This document shows, in pieces, positions 1-11,026 of a stretch of DNA of 64,000 bases (position 1 is its first letter; each line of letters starts with the position of its first letter). The stretch comes from Rhyacophila brunnea. Lineage: Eukaryota > Arthropoda > Insecta > Trichoptera > Rhyacophilidae. The translations under genes were made by a program, and so were the position numbers. The stretch is from positions 124,001 to 188,000 of the forward strand of contig JAGYXB010001018.1 in the NCBI GenBank assembly GCA_022495005.1, written 5' to 3'. Under the pieces are notes generated by a model. The model was given only the letters and a program-made list of their open reading frames with translations. It made no database searches and had not been told where the DNA came from.

Positions 1-39
1 TTTAGTTATGTTATTATATTAGATGGCTATATATCAACA
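1..39 (-). repeat. 3' LTR of the copia element, partial
   Basis: These 39 bases match 4671-4709 of the right LTR with a single C/T difference (agaTggc versus agaCggc) and end in the same TCAACA. The rest of this LTR lies outside the window. The near identity suggests a fairly recent insertion, but only 39 bases can be compared. Confidence 0.9.
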
Positions 40-52
40 CGCCTCTTAGCCG
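40..52 (-). promoter_or_regulatory. Polypurine tract of the copia element
   Basis: In the sense direction CTAAGAGGCG lies directly before the LTR. Its purine-rich AAGAGG core is in the place where plus-strand DNA synthesis would be primed. The tract is short and interrupted, so this call rests mainly on position. Confidence 0.5.
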
Positions 53-76
53 TTTAATTACTTTTGTATTTGTACA

Positions 77-1284
77 TTAGATTAACTTCAGTCTTTGACG
101 ATTTTCCAGGAAGCTCGTTTTATCTAATGCTTTGGTAAAGATGTCCGCTATATTATTTTTTGAATCAACTTTTACTATGTCAATCGTCTTGTTTTGGTAA
201 TGTTCGTTTACATAATGAAATTGAATTTCAATGTGTTTAGAGTTTTTGTAAAATTTCCAAACTTTGCAATAGCGACCGCTCCGCTATTGTCCTCGTGAAT
301 TTTGATTGGTGTGTTTACTTTTAAATCAAAACTTTCGTTACATATATTTCTCACAAATAAAATTTCTGTGACTGCTTCTGACAGTGCTATATATTCCGCG
401 AAAGTGGAGCATTTTGTAACCACATTTTGTTTTTTTGACTTCCAAAAAATTAAATTTCCGTTTAGTCGAATTGCGTAACCGCTCGTCGACTTTCTGTCTA
501 TATTGTCGCCCGCGTAGTCTGAGTCGACGTAACAATCAATTTTATCGTTCTTTTCGTTTTTGCCATATCTTAATTTTAGATCTTTGGTCTTAAATAAGTA
601 TTTTAGAATTCGCATCGCATACTTGTAATGGGTTTTGTCGTAGCAGTTTTGAAAACGGCTTAAGTAATTAACGCTGTACGCGATATCAGGTCTAGTGCCT
701 GAGCTTATGTATAAAAGTTCGCCGATCAAGTTTCTGTATTTTATTGATTCATCTGTTTCGCTCGCTTGATCGATTTTTAGGTTTGTCTCCATTGGAGTTT
801 CGTATAGTTTAGAATTTTCTAACTGATATTTAGAGGCTAAGGATTCGATATATTTTGTTTGGCTTAGCTTCATGTTGTTTTGATCTTTATTGTAATCAAT
901 ATCGATGCCTATATAACTTTTAACCTCATTAAGGTCTTGCATCGTAAATCTTTTCATTACACTTTTCTTAATTAAGTCAATTTTTAATTTGTCTTTCCCA
1001 CAGATCAACAGATCGTCTACGAATACCAGGAGATATATTGATTCCTTATTTTCGGTTTTTACATAAAGACAATTAACGTATTCGCTTCTCTTGAAATCTA
1101 ATTTTTTTACATATTCATCGAATGTTTCGTACCACGCAAGTGGACTTTCTCGCAAACCATATAACGCTTTCTCTAGTTTGCAGACTTTATTTTTTTTCCT
1201 TTTGATAGCCTTTTGGCTGGTAAATATAAACTTCGCTTTTAACTGGTCCATTGAGAAATGCGGTCTCAACGTCCATCTGGTCAA
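77..1284 (-). pseudogene. copia pol 3' part: reverse transcriptase (second half) and RNase H
   Basis: This is the C-terminal half of the polyprotein. The RT active site is FVDD (coded at 1012-1023), the copia form of the YxDD box, and KALYGLRESPLAW precedes it. RNase H motifs follow: YVDSDYAGD, then DRKSTSGYA, with FWKSKKQ after. The main frame is open from about 1284 to 208. A shift near 240 is needed to continue into the usual copia C-terminus (ADIFTKAL motif), which ends at a TAA at 77-79. At the other end a shift near 1190, in a long T run (A run in sense), separates it from the upstream RT half. Both breaks look like small indels. Confidence 0.92.
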
Positions 1285-2320
1285 TGAAGAGATTATTCGT
1301 TGTGCAATAACTCACAAGAATTTTAAAAGTTAACATTTTTTCCACGGGGGAATAAACGTTTTCCAAGTGTTCTCTTTGTTGAAAGCCGCGTACTACTAGA
1401 CGCGCTTTATATGTATCATCGCTCTTTCTTTTAAATATCCATTTTACATCGATTATTTTCTTATCAGTCGGCTTATCGACTAGACGCCATGTTTTGTTTT
1501 TATTTAGACAGTTTATTTCTGAATCCATCGCCGTTCGCCAATGGTCAGAGTTTTTTGAGGTTATAGCTTCCTCATATGTACTTGGCGCATTTTCGTTTAT
1601 GTAATTTACGTATATACAGTGAGCTATAGGATTTCCGTAACGCTCGACTGTCTTTTTTTCGCGTGTGGATACTCGTCTAGTTTTAACTTTGACCGATTCG
1701 CTCGCCTGTTCATTTTCAACAAATACTTAATTATCATTATCATTTTCACGCTCATTTTCACTTTTGCTCAATTCGATCTCCAAGCCCTGCTCATTTAGAT
1801 CAATGTTTACACGGTTTTGTGATTCGTTATTTCCGTCAAAAGTGTTTTCATTAGTCTGATTTTCTAGGCATATTAGTCTTGTACCTTTTTCGATAACCTG
1901 CACGTGTCTTGCCTTGATCGCCTTATTTTTAACCAAAACTCGGTACCCGAAATGTGTATATCCTACGAGTACTCCTATTTGTGACTTATCGTCCCATTTT
2001 TTTCTGTTTATTTCCGGAATTCGGACAAAAACTCTTGAGCCATAAATTTTTAAATGTTTGGCTTTCGGCTTAACCCCGAAAAATATTTCATAAGGCGTTT
2101 TATTCTCGCACGTATTTGCGATAGTTCGATTTTTTAAATAGGCAACGGTATTTATTGCCTCTGGCCAATAAAATTTACTTATGCGCGCCTCTTTAATTAA
2201 ACATCTTGCTATATCCATTTCTGACCTATTATACCGTTCAGCGACTCCATTGAGTTTGTGAACGTTTGTCGGACATGGTAAAATTTCGATTCCTTTTTTG
2301 TTTGCAAATTCGTATATTTC
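1187..2320 (-). pseudogene. copia pol middle part: integrase C-terminal half and start of reverse transcriptase
   Basis: The sense frame continues from the gag-integrase segment after the TGA at 2321-2323 without a shift. It contains the NGVAERYN motif carrying the integrase catalytic glutamate (near 2240-2260), then a GKKPYE-like region typical of copia integrase (here NKTPYEIFFG) and an acidic linker. A single TAA at 1727-1729 interrupts it, and reading on in the same frame gives the RT N-terminus with KTWRLVD and MDVETAFLNG, which holds the first catalytic aspartate. It ends at a stop at 1187 just after an A-rich sense run where the frame shifts. Codon use and the frame downstream of each stop are otherwise intact, so the lesions look like point mutations rather than rearrangement. 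Confidence 0.9.
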
Positions 2321-4155
2321 TCAATTTAAATATTCGGTCCCCTTATCGCATTGCAATCTTTTTATTGATTTCCCGAATTGATTCTCTACAAAGTTAATGT
2401 GATTTTTGAGACACTCGGCCGTTTCTGATTTATTTTTTATACAATAAATTTTTGCACATTTGCTGTAATCGTCTATGACAGTCAAAAAGTATTTTTCACC
2501 TTTATAGCCCACAATATTGTGCGGACCGTTTAGATCAGTGTGTATTATTTCGTTTATGGCTGTTGTTTTCGCGCGGTGATTTTCGAAAGGTAAATTTGCC
2601 ATTTTACTTTCAATACATGTCGCGCATTTCATTTCTTGTTTTTCAAGGTGTTCTGTTAGTCCGTCAAGTAACTTATCTTTTACTATTTTTTCTAGATATC
2701 TAAAGTTTACATGGCCTAACGCACGATGCCACTTTTCCTTTTTTGTTAATCTCGTTGTATTTGTGAAGGTTTCATTTGGATAATCATTGTATGTACTAAT
2801 CTTGCTTGAATCTTTAGGATTTTTTACAAAGCTATTCATGTAGTATAAATCATTTATTTTATTAGCCACTGCTATAAGGTTTCTGGTTTTTTTATCAAAG
2901 ATTTTGGCGTTTGAATCACGCGCTTTTATTGTGCAATTCTGTGTTATTTTTGAAAAACTTAACAGATTTTTCTTTAGGCCTTCTACAAAATAGACGTTTT
3001 TTAGTTCTACTAGTTCAACATTGTTATTGTTTTTGAAGTAACTTACAATATTTCCCACTTTTATTGCTCGCAACTTTTTTCCGTCGGGTAGGTTTACGTC
3101 GATTGGTTCTTTAAGCTCAACGCAACTTGAATAGAACTTATCGCTTTTCACTAGGTGATCTGTGCACCCGCTATCGAGTAGCCACTTTATTTCACTCTCA
3201 TTTGTTTCTTCACTGTTTACACTGAGTTTATGATGATTAACTTGAAGAGCCCACGTGTTCAAGTTTTGTTGTTGTTGCTGCTGCTGCTCGATGCTTGAAA
3301 ACTGGTACTGGTTTCGCTGTTGACCTCTGCCTCGGCTGCCGCCTCGCTGGTATCTTGTGCCTCTGCCTCTCTGATATCCAAATTTCTCGTACTTGTTTTT
3401 GTTCGTCGGCTGTTGTGATGTATTGCCGCTGTTTCTGGTGTTGGGCCCATATCCCTGCTGTACATTGTCGGTTTGATTTGCAAACCAACACTGTTGCTTT
3501 TTGTGTCCTGGCTTATTACATACATAGCACAGGCCTTTTGTTTTTGTTTTCGTATTGAACGTGCTGACATTCGTCTTTTGTGGATTTTCATTGTTTGTTA
3601 GACTTTTTTCTTTGATTTTTGATTTGACATATTCCACGGTTTGTCTTTCCGTCGGAACTATGTCGATGAAATCACCAATCGCACTGTAGCTTGAAGGTAG
3701 TGCTTTAATTAAATATCTTATCTGTTCTTCTTGATGAAGTGTACCTCCTGCATTGACATATTCATTGCAGGTTTTTTCGAAGTCCAAGAAGAAATCATGT
3801 ACTGTTGCATAATTCTTCATTTTGATTTCTTCGATTTTTGACCTACAGATTATCTGCATCGGCGTTGATTTTGTTCAGTGGATTTCATCTAGTTTTTTTA
3901 GCATTTTCAAAGTCGTGTCGCAGTTCTTAATAAATTCCAACTGGCTATCGGAAACTGTACTAATTAGAATGGTTTTCGCTTTTAAATCGAGTTTTTTCAT
4001 TCCGCATATTTTTCCGTTATTTCCATTGCTCGGATTGCTGGCGCTTGACACTCGTTGAATTCTAGAATTTTCAGCAACCTGTATTTCCAGCTGTTTTAAT
4101 TCCTTCCGTCGAAGATTGGTATATTTACCTCAGTGATCTTCGTTAGATTAGCCAT
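2321..4155 (-). pseudogene. copia gag, protease and integrase N-terminal half
   Basis: The likely gag start is the ATG at 4153-4155 (MANLTKITEV). The N-terminal gag is broken by TAA at 4096-4098, a shift near 4000-4020 in an A run, and TGA at 3875-3877. From the ATG at 3857-3859 the frame is open for 512 codons. It holds a CCHC zinc knuckle (C-x2-C-x4-H-x4-C, about 3487-3529), a polyglutamine run (about 3271-3300), the aspartic protease core LLDSGCTDHL (DSG at 3167-3175), the integrase zinc-binding HHCC region (HRALGH then CATC) and two catalytic aspartates (HTDLNG; QCDKGTEY). It stops at TGA 2321-2323, between the second aspartate and the catalytic glutamate. Overlapping small frames here are artefacts. 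Confidence 0.93.
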
Positions 4156-4375
4156 TTTCGTAATAATAATTTTATTTATTATTTATTTATTTTTCTTATT
4201 GAATTATTTCGCAACCTTACGCCACCACTGTGTTTCACTTGACCTTCGCGGCCGGTTTTCTAAACCGTTGTGATCGCACTTTTATTATTGTTACCGGGAA
4301 CCCGCGGTACACGATTCACGGAGCACTGGTTTTACGTTTAAAACCACGTTGCACTAGTTTTATATTTCAACCACG
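4156..4375 (-). other. copia 5' untranslated leader
   Basis: This is the sequence between the primer site and the gag start. It has no supported coding. Two similar CCACGTT-containing stretches (4344-4350, 4371-4377) recur just before the primer site. Confidence 0.6.
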
Positions 4376-4386
4376 TTCTGCTACCA
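4376..4386 (-). promoter_or_regulatory. Primer-binding site, initiator tRNA-Met type
   Basis: The plus strand reads TTCTGCTACCA. This matches the 3' end of eukaryotic initiator tRNA-Met (CTCTGCTACCA) at 10 of 11 bases and sits directly against the LTR with no spacer. Full 3'-end pairing, rather than the internal half-tRNA used by Drosophila copia, is common in Ty1/copia elements. Confidence 0.85.
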
Positions 4387-4709
4387 TGTTGAGAATAATG
4401 GATCGTTTAGAGGATGTTAAATTATCAACATAGTTTTATATATATGATTAACTTTATTATTATCAACTTCATGAATAATAATATACAGAGTAATAGATTA
4501 CATTTTGTTATGCGACCGTTACAATAGACCTTCGAGTACACACTGTTGTCACGCCGGACACCCAAGTGAACATAGAACTGTAATTAGTATTAATTAGTAT
4601 TTAGCATTGGCGGACAGCCAGTGCCATAGTTAAACGTATTAATAATATTCTTAAATTATTACTTATAATATTTAGTTATGTTATTATATTAGACGGCTAT
4701 ATATCAACA
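4387..4709 (-). repeat. 5' LTR of the copia element, complete, 323 bp
   Basis: It is bounded by the inverted ends TGTTGA and TCAACA. It contains AATAAA-like and TATATAAAA-like sequence near 4434-4470, but I cannot divide it safely into U3, R and U5. Confidence 0.9.
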
Positions 4710-5660
4710 ATAATATAAACGTATACTTCAAATTTATATTATACAATTGAACTTAGCCAGAGTAAGTTGTGCCTACTTTTAATGAGACAATACATTTTAT
4801 TATTAATTTCCGTTAGAAACTGTTACTTTGGTACATTTTTTCTTGACGGCGGGTACATGATTCAGTACAATATAGTTGAACAACAGTGATCAACATAAAA
4901 ACTCAGTATTACATAATGATTTTATACTATAATGAATGACGACATTATCATAAGCTAGAATGTGATAAACTGTAGGACGGAACTATAAAAATTGTAACGC
5001 AAAGATGTTACTCCAAAATGTCATATTATTTTATCAATTTACATAGTGCGGGCGCCAGAATTCAATACTGTTATTCAAAGACACCCTGGTTTTTGCTTTT
5101 TATACCGCCGCTAAGCTACTTAGCTACCGGTGTTGTCAATCTTGGTGACAAAAATCAGCATCCAATTATCAGTATTCAGTCGGCAGCGTCCAACGGGTTG
5201 AGTGCCGAATCGTTCGAGACACGGCGCCGAACGTGGTGGTGCCCCAAGGGAAATGACATGACCTGGAGCGTGATAGGGTAAAGTACGTAGTATATCTCCT
5301 AGAGATATAAAACAAGCCACTCTAATTTTGGTCTTAGGTTCATTCAATATAACAGGTAAACACAATCGCCATACGAAAAGCTAACGAAATAAAATCTGCA
5401 CAAATGAACTTTCTGAAAGCTAGATTATCAAAAGCATTATATAAAAAATAAAACAGTACAAAACATTTCTGATTTTTTAAATTTATCAATCGAATATATG
5501 GTGTTACTTTGAGTAAGTTAAAAACTGTAATATATTTGTAATTAATTGACAACTTAGGTCTCTGTGGATTTTTTAAATTTACTAGTTCACCTGGTTAAGA
5601 TTTATGTATGTGTTAGTTTTCAATATTAGAATATGTGATATTTGAGAACATTAAGATAAA
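4710..5660. other. Intergenic, with a GC-richer island at about 5040-5290
   Basis: Most of this is AT-rich with nothing recognisable. The island stands out by composition (GCGGGCGCC, GTGGTGCCCC) and is open on both strands for about 80 codons. I recognise no protein in it; an old repeat or retroposed fragment is possible. Confidence 0.4.
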
Positions 5661-6290
5661 TGCCAGGACTCACTGTTAATATGGGAAAAACTAAATGTAT
5701 GGTTGTATTAAGTGGTCTGGGCAGATCTTGTGATACTTATACATCACGGAACAACGCTTTTTAGAGGGTCAATATTTTTTGACTAGGGAGTGCAGGAGTG
5801 CTAGGAAACAAACGTTGTTTCGGGCTAATGAAGGTACTGCAAATCCACATATTCAGCCAACACCTGAAATGAATCTTGTATGAAACGCTAATAAGATCAG
5901 TGGTTATGTATGGCTCGGAGATCTACGTGTATGAAATAATGGGAAGAGTGTTGGGCTCATTTGGGCATAGTGTGCTGTGTGGTATTTTTGAACCCATCAA
6001 TGACACAGAGTTAGGATGGAGACGAAGATACAAATACGAGCTGCACGCTTTATTTATGTGAGCCCAGTTATCGTACAGTCTATCATATTGAGCCTCTATA
6101 TCAAGTCACGCATAACGGAGAAACTGACACCCAGGAAACTGGAAGGCTAATGTCGAGCTAGATTTAAATACCTCCAAGAGCATTCTAAACTGGAGGAAAG
6201 CGTCTTTGAACACACTTGGATGAAGTCAGACATTATAAGAGAACAAGAGCCACATAGGTTTGTAGTGCTGGCAAAAAAAAGAAGAATAAT
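5661..6290 (+). pseudogene. LINE reverse transcriptase C-terminal remnant
   Basis: The three frames together carry, in order, pieces typical of the end of an insect non-LTR retrotransposon ORF2. These are a VNMGKTKCMVV-like stretch at about 5676, NKRCFGL at about 5805, LYETLIRSVVMYGSE at about 5878 (the usual YKTLIRPV..YGSE motif), and WRRRYKYEL at about 6020. The endonuclease upstream and most of the polymerase palm are missing. Many stops and shifts occur, so it is long dead. No poly(A) or target duplication was found. The clade is uncertain; the motifs are shared by RTE-like and other insect LINEs. Confidence 0.75.
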
Positions 6291-6923
6291 ATGTGAAGTT
6301 GTATGAAATATTATATTGTGTTGTTAAAAATGTTGTTTACCAATTGAAAATATCCGTTGCTCTAAAACTGGTTTCGTGTCAAGACTGACATGTTTTATAA
6401 CTTGCATATTAAAGTAATAGCTTGTTATATTATAAAAACACGTATACATGCGATAACGGGTTTCAGTATAAGTTATTTATTTTATCATTCATATGAAATA
6501 ATATTTTAAGCCACTGAGATAAAGTATGATTTACATTTTATACAAAGAAAGGAAACAGTCAGGAAGCAACCCTAACGAGATTAGTCTTGCCTGGGTTATT
6601 TTCGTTTCTTACTACGTAAAAGCTTAATAAATAATGACACGTTTTGTGACGACAGTAGCACGATCACAATTAATGATTGTATAATTACAATATTTAGAAT
6701 GGTACATTCTTTAATCTTGTGAATTATTCGTTGAATAAAAAAAATAATTAATTAAAATTATTAGCAGGTTCAAGTAAGTTGCAACATAAATATTGGAGAG
6801 ATCCGTGACGTCGATTAGTAATAAAAGTAGGTAATAAATACTTTAATTTAGAATACAAAAATCGATCGCCAACCGTAACTCAATTTGGAGAGCATCTGCA
6901 ATTTGTTTAATTAATACAATACA
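6291..6923. other. AT-rich intergenic; SINE-B-like tail at about 6690-6750
   Basis: The stretch ending in ATTCGTTGAATAAAAAAAAT (about 6720-6745) matches, in plus orientation, the 3' tail of the tRNA-headed SINE-B copies at 19.3 and 60.6 kb. No tRNA head is seen here. Nothing else is recognisable. Confidence 0.45.
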
Positions 6924-7560
6924 GTATGGCTGACAAAATTTGCATAATTTTTGTTGGATCTCCATAATAGTCAACCACTACTATTATAGTTTGGTCTAGG
7001 CAAGGTTTAATTTAATTTTAAAAACTAACTAATGCCATATGCATGGCTGCTACAAAAAGGGGCTGACAGGGCTCTAGCCTGGGTTCCCGGACTCATGGGG
7101 GTCCGGCGTGGCGAGTCCACCAAATAAGCGAGATAAACACACATCAGAAATTTGGTCTAATAGTAAAAAAGGTGCTATTTTCTTTTAATATTCCTTATAT
7201 TTTGAAATATGTGGTTGTGTTGTGCTATATAATTTTTGATTGTGTCATTTATTTTGAGCTCCATAATTCAAGTGGATATACTAGAATAAAAAAATACCCT
7301 TAATTTTACCGTGAACACTATTTAGAAAACGCTTCTGTAAAGCATCACACTGCCTTATACCTTGGCGATAGGTAGGGGGGCCGCCAAAGATCATAGCCTT
7401 AGGGCCCGCTTCAGGATGTGGGGGTATAGCCATATGTTATTAAATTTGTATTACTAGTTCAATGAAAACAAATGTGTATGGCTGACAAAGTTTAGTGTGA
7501 ACTATTTATGTTGTATCTCCATAGCGCACTTCCACTTTTTACTACTAGTGCATAATTATT
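6924..7560 (+). repeat. R2 dispersed repeat, interrupted by a MITE
   Basis: The parts 6924-7041 and 7437-7560 join to match 46084-46262 and, in part, 16036-16165. Shared landmarks are TATGGCTGACAAA, GGATCTCCATA, a TTTAAAAACTAACTAA block and TTTTAGTTCAATGAAAACA-like sequence. The internal break is the hAT-like element at 7042-7436. R2 codes for nothing visible. Confidence 0.7.
7042..7436 (+). mobile_element. R4: hAT-like non-autonomous element, copy 1
   Basis: It is a GC-tipped element beginning CATGGCTGCTACAAA and ending near GTGGGGGTATAGCCAT. It aligns end to end with the reverse complement of 13287-13696 (shared ATAAACACACATCA and CTTCAGGATGTGGGGG). It is inserted in an R2 repeat whose uninterrupted form is at 46.1 kb. 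GCCATATG occurs at both junctions, but the exact right end is unclear because the inverted repeat has diverged. There is no transposase. Confidence 0.7.
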
Positions 7561-8528
7561 ACCTTATGATAACAAAATACGATACCCGGGTCACAAAAAA
7601 ATACTCAAATGGAATAAATAGTACAAAACTTAAATCAATGAGAATTTCATTTCAAACTTAATCAAGTAATATTTTTAGTCGATGTTTTTATTTTTCTCAA
7701 AATATCTTGAAAATATTTAGTATATTAAAAATATTTCTAATTAGTTTATTATTAAAAAAATACTGTGTTTATAAGTATAAATTCTTATAAAATACTTACG
7801 ACTTACAAAAAGGTATCTTTAAAAATGACTTTCATGTTTAAAAAAAAAGCGCAGACTTAAAATTATTGTAAGTTTGAAAGCTCTCCGAAAAGTTTTGACT
7901 ATATTAGACTTTATTAATGTAAATATCGACTGAATTAATTTTAACTTTTTAATAAATTCATGAAAACAAAATGATTAATCAGAAAAATCGAATTTATAAC
8001 ACCAAAAAATAATATTTTTTTTCGCGTCGTAAAATTACAGTATTCGGTTAAATGGTACTTGTACCTTGAGGCTATGAAAAATATTCTTTAGAAGTAAATC
8101 TGATTTTTGTAATTTTTCACCTCATTCTGTAATGTAATTAAAAGAAAAATAATTTTCGGTTTACACTAAAATAATGAAATAAACTTTAGTCAAAGGTCTC
8201 TGAAATGATTTAGTTATCATTGAGTCTTTTGAATTTTTTTTCGACTTTTCAGGTATTTAATTTAATTTTCCCAATCTATTTTTGCACAAATAATATGGCT
8301 AGCAAAATATGTCATACATTAATCATCATGTTTAATAAAATTATTACGTATTTATCATTCGTTAAAGAGAGTGAATATGGGAGATCAAATTTGATGTACC
8401 TAGTAATTGAATGATTCTAAATATGTAAAGAGCATCCAAAAGGTAGACTCATAAGTAGGGGTGTAATATCGAATGAAAAAGTATCAATACCTGGTACAGG
8501 TATCGCATAGAAATAAAGTATTAATAAT
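7561..8528. other. AT-rich intergenic, nothing recognised
   Basis: Low-complexity A/T sequence. A CAATACCTGGTACAGGTAT stretch near 8490 resembles the ACCGGTATT motifs at 42.6 kb but is isolated. Confidence 0.4.
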
Positions 8529-9040
8529 AACAAGATAAAAAGAACTTTTTATATACCACATTTTTTAATTTAATGTTGAATCATTTATAAACTTGACAAT
8601 TCTATGTATTAATAATTTTGAACAAATAAGGCAATTGTCAACAAATCATTTGTTTGCTATTTTGCAACAAACAAACAGATATATAATACTGAAATGTCAT
8701 TTTGATTTCCATAGTAATGTACATATATATTAATAATTAAGTTACTAGGACCACCCCCTCAGCAACAAATAATAGTGGATTGGATTACGGATTTCTTCCA
8801 AAATAACTTTTCATACAAAACAAAATTAACTGAAAATGAATTCAATTCTAATTAAAGATGTCTAAAAGAATGATTTGATTTTGAAATAAAAAGAATGCAT
8901 TGGCATCGTGTTCTGATATATTCCAAAAGTTTCAAATATCTAGCTAGTCGAGAAGTTAGTTAAAAATCGATTGAAAGATGTGTACTGGATAAACAACCAC
9001 CGGACAAACAAGAAAATGAGCTAAGAAAAACGTGCTAAAA
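8529..9040 (-). mobile_element. R1 element, copy 1
   Basis: Seven copies of this element occur in the window. In R1 orientation the left end is TACAACGTTTTTCTTAGCTCG and the right end is AAAAACGTTGTATATAAAAAG followed by TTCTTTTTATCTTGTAAT, so the ends form a short inverted repeat. Landmarks here, on the minus strand, include TGTCCGGTGGTTGTTT, GATGCCAATGCATT and TAATATATA. No coding potential is seen; it is probably a DNA-transposon-derived MITE of unknown superfamily. Confidence 0.75.
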
Positions 9041-10100
9041 ATCAATCTTAAGCACTGGATTAATTTTGCTGAAGTAAGTAGTAACGCAATGCAGAGGATC
9101 AAGAGAACTGATTTAAATGTTAAAGCTCTCATACAGTAGAAGATTTGTCCATACAAATCTCTTATACATATGTTATCCTCTTTTTATAAATCGTGAAATA
9201 GTTACAATTTCGTTTAGGTTTGTAAAATGACTTTACCACGTCATATTCTATGGAAAAATCTTAAAATGAATTCATTTAAGAGGTAATTAATAAAACATAT
9301 AGGCGTAATAAAATGTATGCTGATGTTTTAAAGCTTTTTAATCTAAGTTTAGTAAGGATTTGGTATTTCGCAAGAGTGAAATGTAAAAAAAGTTTTCTGG
9401 CTATAATTGAATTTACCCCAAATAGTGTCGGAATTAACACTTCTTGCCAAAAAAGCACTTTGGAAAACCTGAAAAATAATATTATTCCAGCTGTGTATTG
9501 TAATTTTTGTGTTATGAGAAAGTAAAACATCATTGGCGGTGATATGAATCAGTAATACGCTACGAAGACTCGGTTGTTATCTTTTTGTAGGCGTATACGG
9601 AAGTAGTGTACTTACATTATTCGTATGTAAGTCCTAAATCATCAACATATATTATATTGTATTACATGTAAGTATATTTATATATTATTGTATTACGCAT
9701 TATATATGAACATCTTATAAAGATAAACAGTTAATTAAAGCGTAACTAAGCAAATATTCAAGGTGTAGTTAGGACTTACACGGGTTGTACAATCAAGAAC
9801 TTTAGGGTCTTTGTAAATTTGTACCCATGCAATTCCTGATATTTTTCAGAGTAAGTACCTACTAACATACAGAATTAGCGTATAAATTGAAGTATTTGTA
9901 AAAAAACCCTTACACTAATAATACAATCAAAAGGTGTAAACATCGTCAAAACCTTAGTAATAGATCATTATTTAATAATCAATTACACTACATTTATAAC
10001 TAAATCCAAGAGGTGTAAAATCGTCTACTGGAAAAACAATGGTAACTTTTGGAAATTTAAAAGAGTTAACTATTGAGATATATGAATAATATCAGTCTTT
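9041..10100. other. AT-rich intergenic, nothing recognised
   Basis: Short frames open on both strands at about 9276-9533 overlap each other and encode low-complexity hydrophobic peptides; I treat them as chance. Bases 10088-10100 are the left target duplication of the SINE that follows. Confidence 0.45.
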
Positions 10101-10293
10101 GGCGGCTCTCGTGGTGCAGTGGGTAAGGCGCTCGCCTTCCACCCGAGAGTTCCTGGGTTCGATTCCCGGTCATGACAAAAACATTTATGTGTTTTTCTCA
10201 AAGCCTGGGTGTTTGTGATTGTTCAAAATTACTAACAACCACCTTGTACGAAAAAACAAGGACATGGTTATTAATAATTCTAAAAAAAAAAAA
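10101..10293 (+). mobile_element. SINE-A, tRNA-headed, complete with target-site duplication
   Basis: The head (10101-10176) resembles tRNA-Gly(TCC). It has an A-box-like TGGTGCAGTGGG, a TCC anticodon position within GCCTTCCACCC, and a B box GGTTCGATTCC, which are internal RNA polymerase III promoter elements. A unique body with TTTTTCTCAAAGCCTGG and TACTAACAACCAC follows, ending in TAATAATTC and a poly(A) run. Both sides carry the perfect 13-bp repeat AATATCAGTCTTT (10088-10100 and 10294-10306), the mark of LINE-driven retroposition. The 3' body after the head, and the second copy at 23150, rule out a plain tRNA gene. Confidence 0.92.
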
Positions 10294-10803
10294 AATATCA
10301 GTCTTTAAAAAGTTTTGTGACCTGGTTGCTTACGGGTATTATTTGAAAAAAAAAACGCCACGTTAAACCATTAGGTATTATATTAATATGCTAAATTACA
10401 TATTAAATTAGAAAAACAGTGATATTCATTGCTATATATTTGTTTGTATTTTAGGAAAACTTAAGTTTCTATATCTGTATAGATTTAAAACAATCCAATT
10501 CACCAAACTACATAAAAATCGAACATTAATTAATTTCGACGAAAATATATATTTTCAAATATTTTTGGTAATAACTGTAGGATGCCTAATAGTAATAATA
10601 AATAATCAAGACATTCGGCCAAACTACATATTATAAAAAAAATATCTGCAATCAGAGAAAATTACTTTCATGAAAACTTTTAATAAAGTTAGTATGGATT
10701 TATCTGCCGTACGATAATTACATAAATATGTATATAATTATGAATTTGTGTGGGCTGAAAAATCAAATAATAAAGGTAAGCAATCAAATTTAAATAATAT
10801 ATT

Positions 10804-11026
10804 TGTGCCGCTACATTTCAAAATCAGCCAAGTCCACCTTTAGGTGTTTTTGACGGTTTTGTGAATTGCTGAAAAACTACTGCTTTCTAACATTTCTGCA
10901 TTATCAAAATGTGGAATTTATTAATTTTAAATATTCTATACTCGAAATAATATAAACTTTCACCCTTGTGACTGTGTATTTGAGGAAACAAAAAGCTGTT
11001 TTTCTCTTTTGAAATCTAGCGACACA
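10804..11026 (+). mobile_element. R6 MITE, copy 1
   Basis: Terminal inverted repeats start TGTGCCGCTACATTTCAAAA on the left and end TTTTGAAATCTAGCGACACA on the right. It aligns along its length with 60947-61194 (shared CTACTGCTTTCTAACATTTC and CACCCTTGTGACTGTGT) but lacks about 25 bases before the right end. In the better-kept copy the flanks are TA, which suggests a Tc1/mariner-type element. Confidence 0.8.

Larger units (their letters stand above)
1..4709 (-). mobile_element. Ty1/copia-type LTR retrotransposon, degenerate, truncated at window edge
   Basis: The element reads right to left. The domain order in the sense direction is gag with zinc knuckle, protease, integrase, reverse transcriptase, RNase H; integrase before RT is diagnostic of the Ty1/copia (Pseudoviridae-like) group. 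A full 323-bp LTR lies at 4387-4709, and the last 39 bp of the other LTR begin the window. The tRNA primer site abuts the right LTR and a purine-rich tract abuts the left one. The five bases after the right LTR are ATAAT, a candidate target duplication whose partner lies outside the window. The gag-pol span of about 1,360 codons is normal for the group, but it carries several stops and frameshifts, so this copy cannot make a full polyprotein. Confidence 0.95.

Noticed and set aside
3237..3591. Small genes on either strand inside the copia element
   Set aside because: They are other-frame readings of the gag zinc-knuckle and polyglutamine region.
10101..10176. A functional tRNA-Gly gene
   Set aside because: The tRNA-like head continues into a SINE body with poly(A), a second copy exists at 23150, and a 13-bp duplication surrounds the whole unit.
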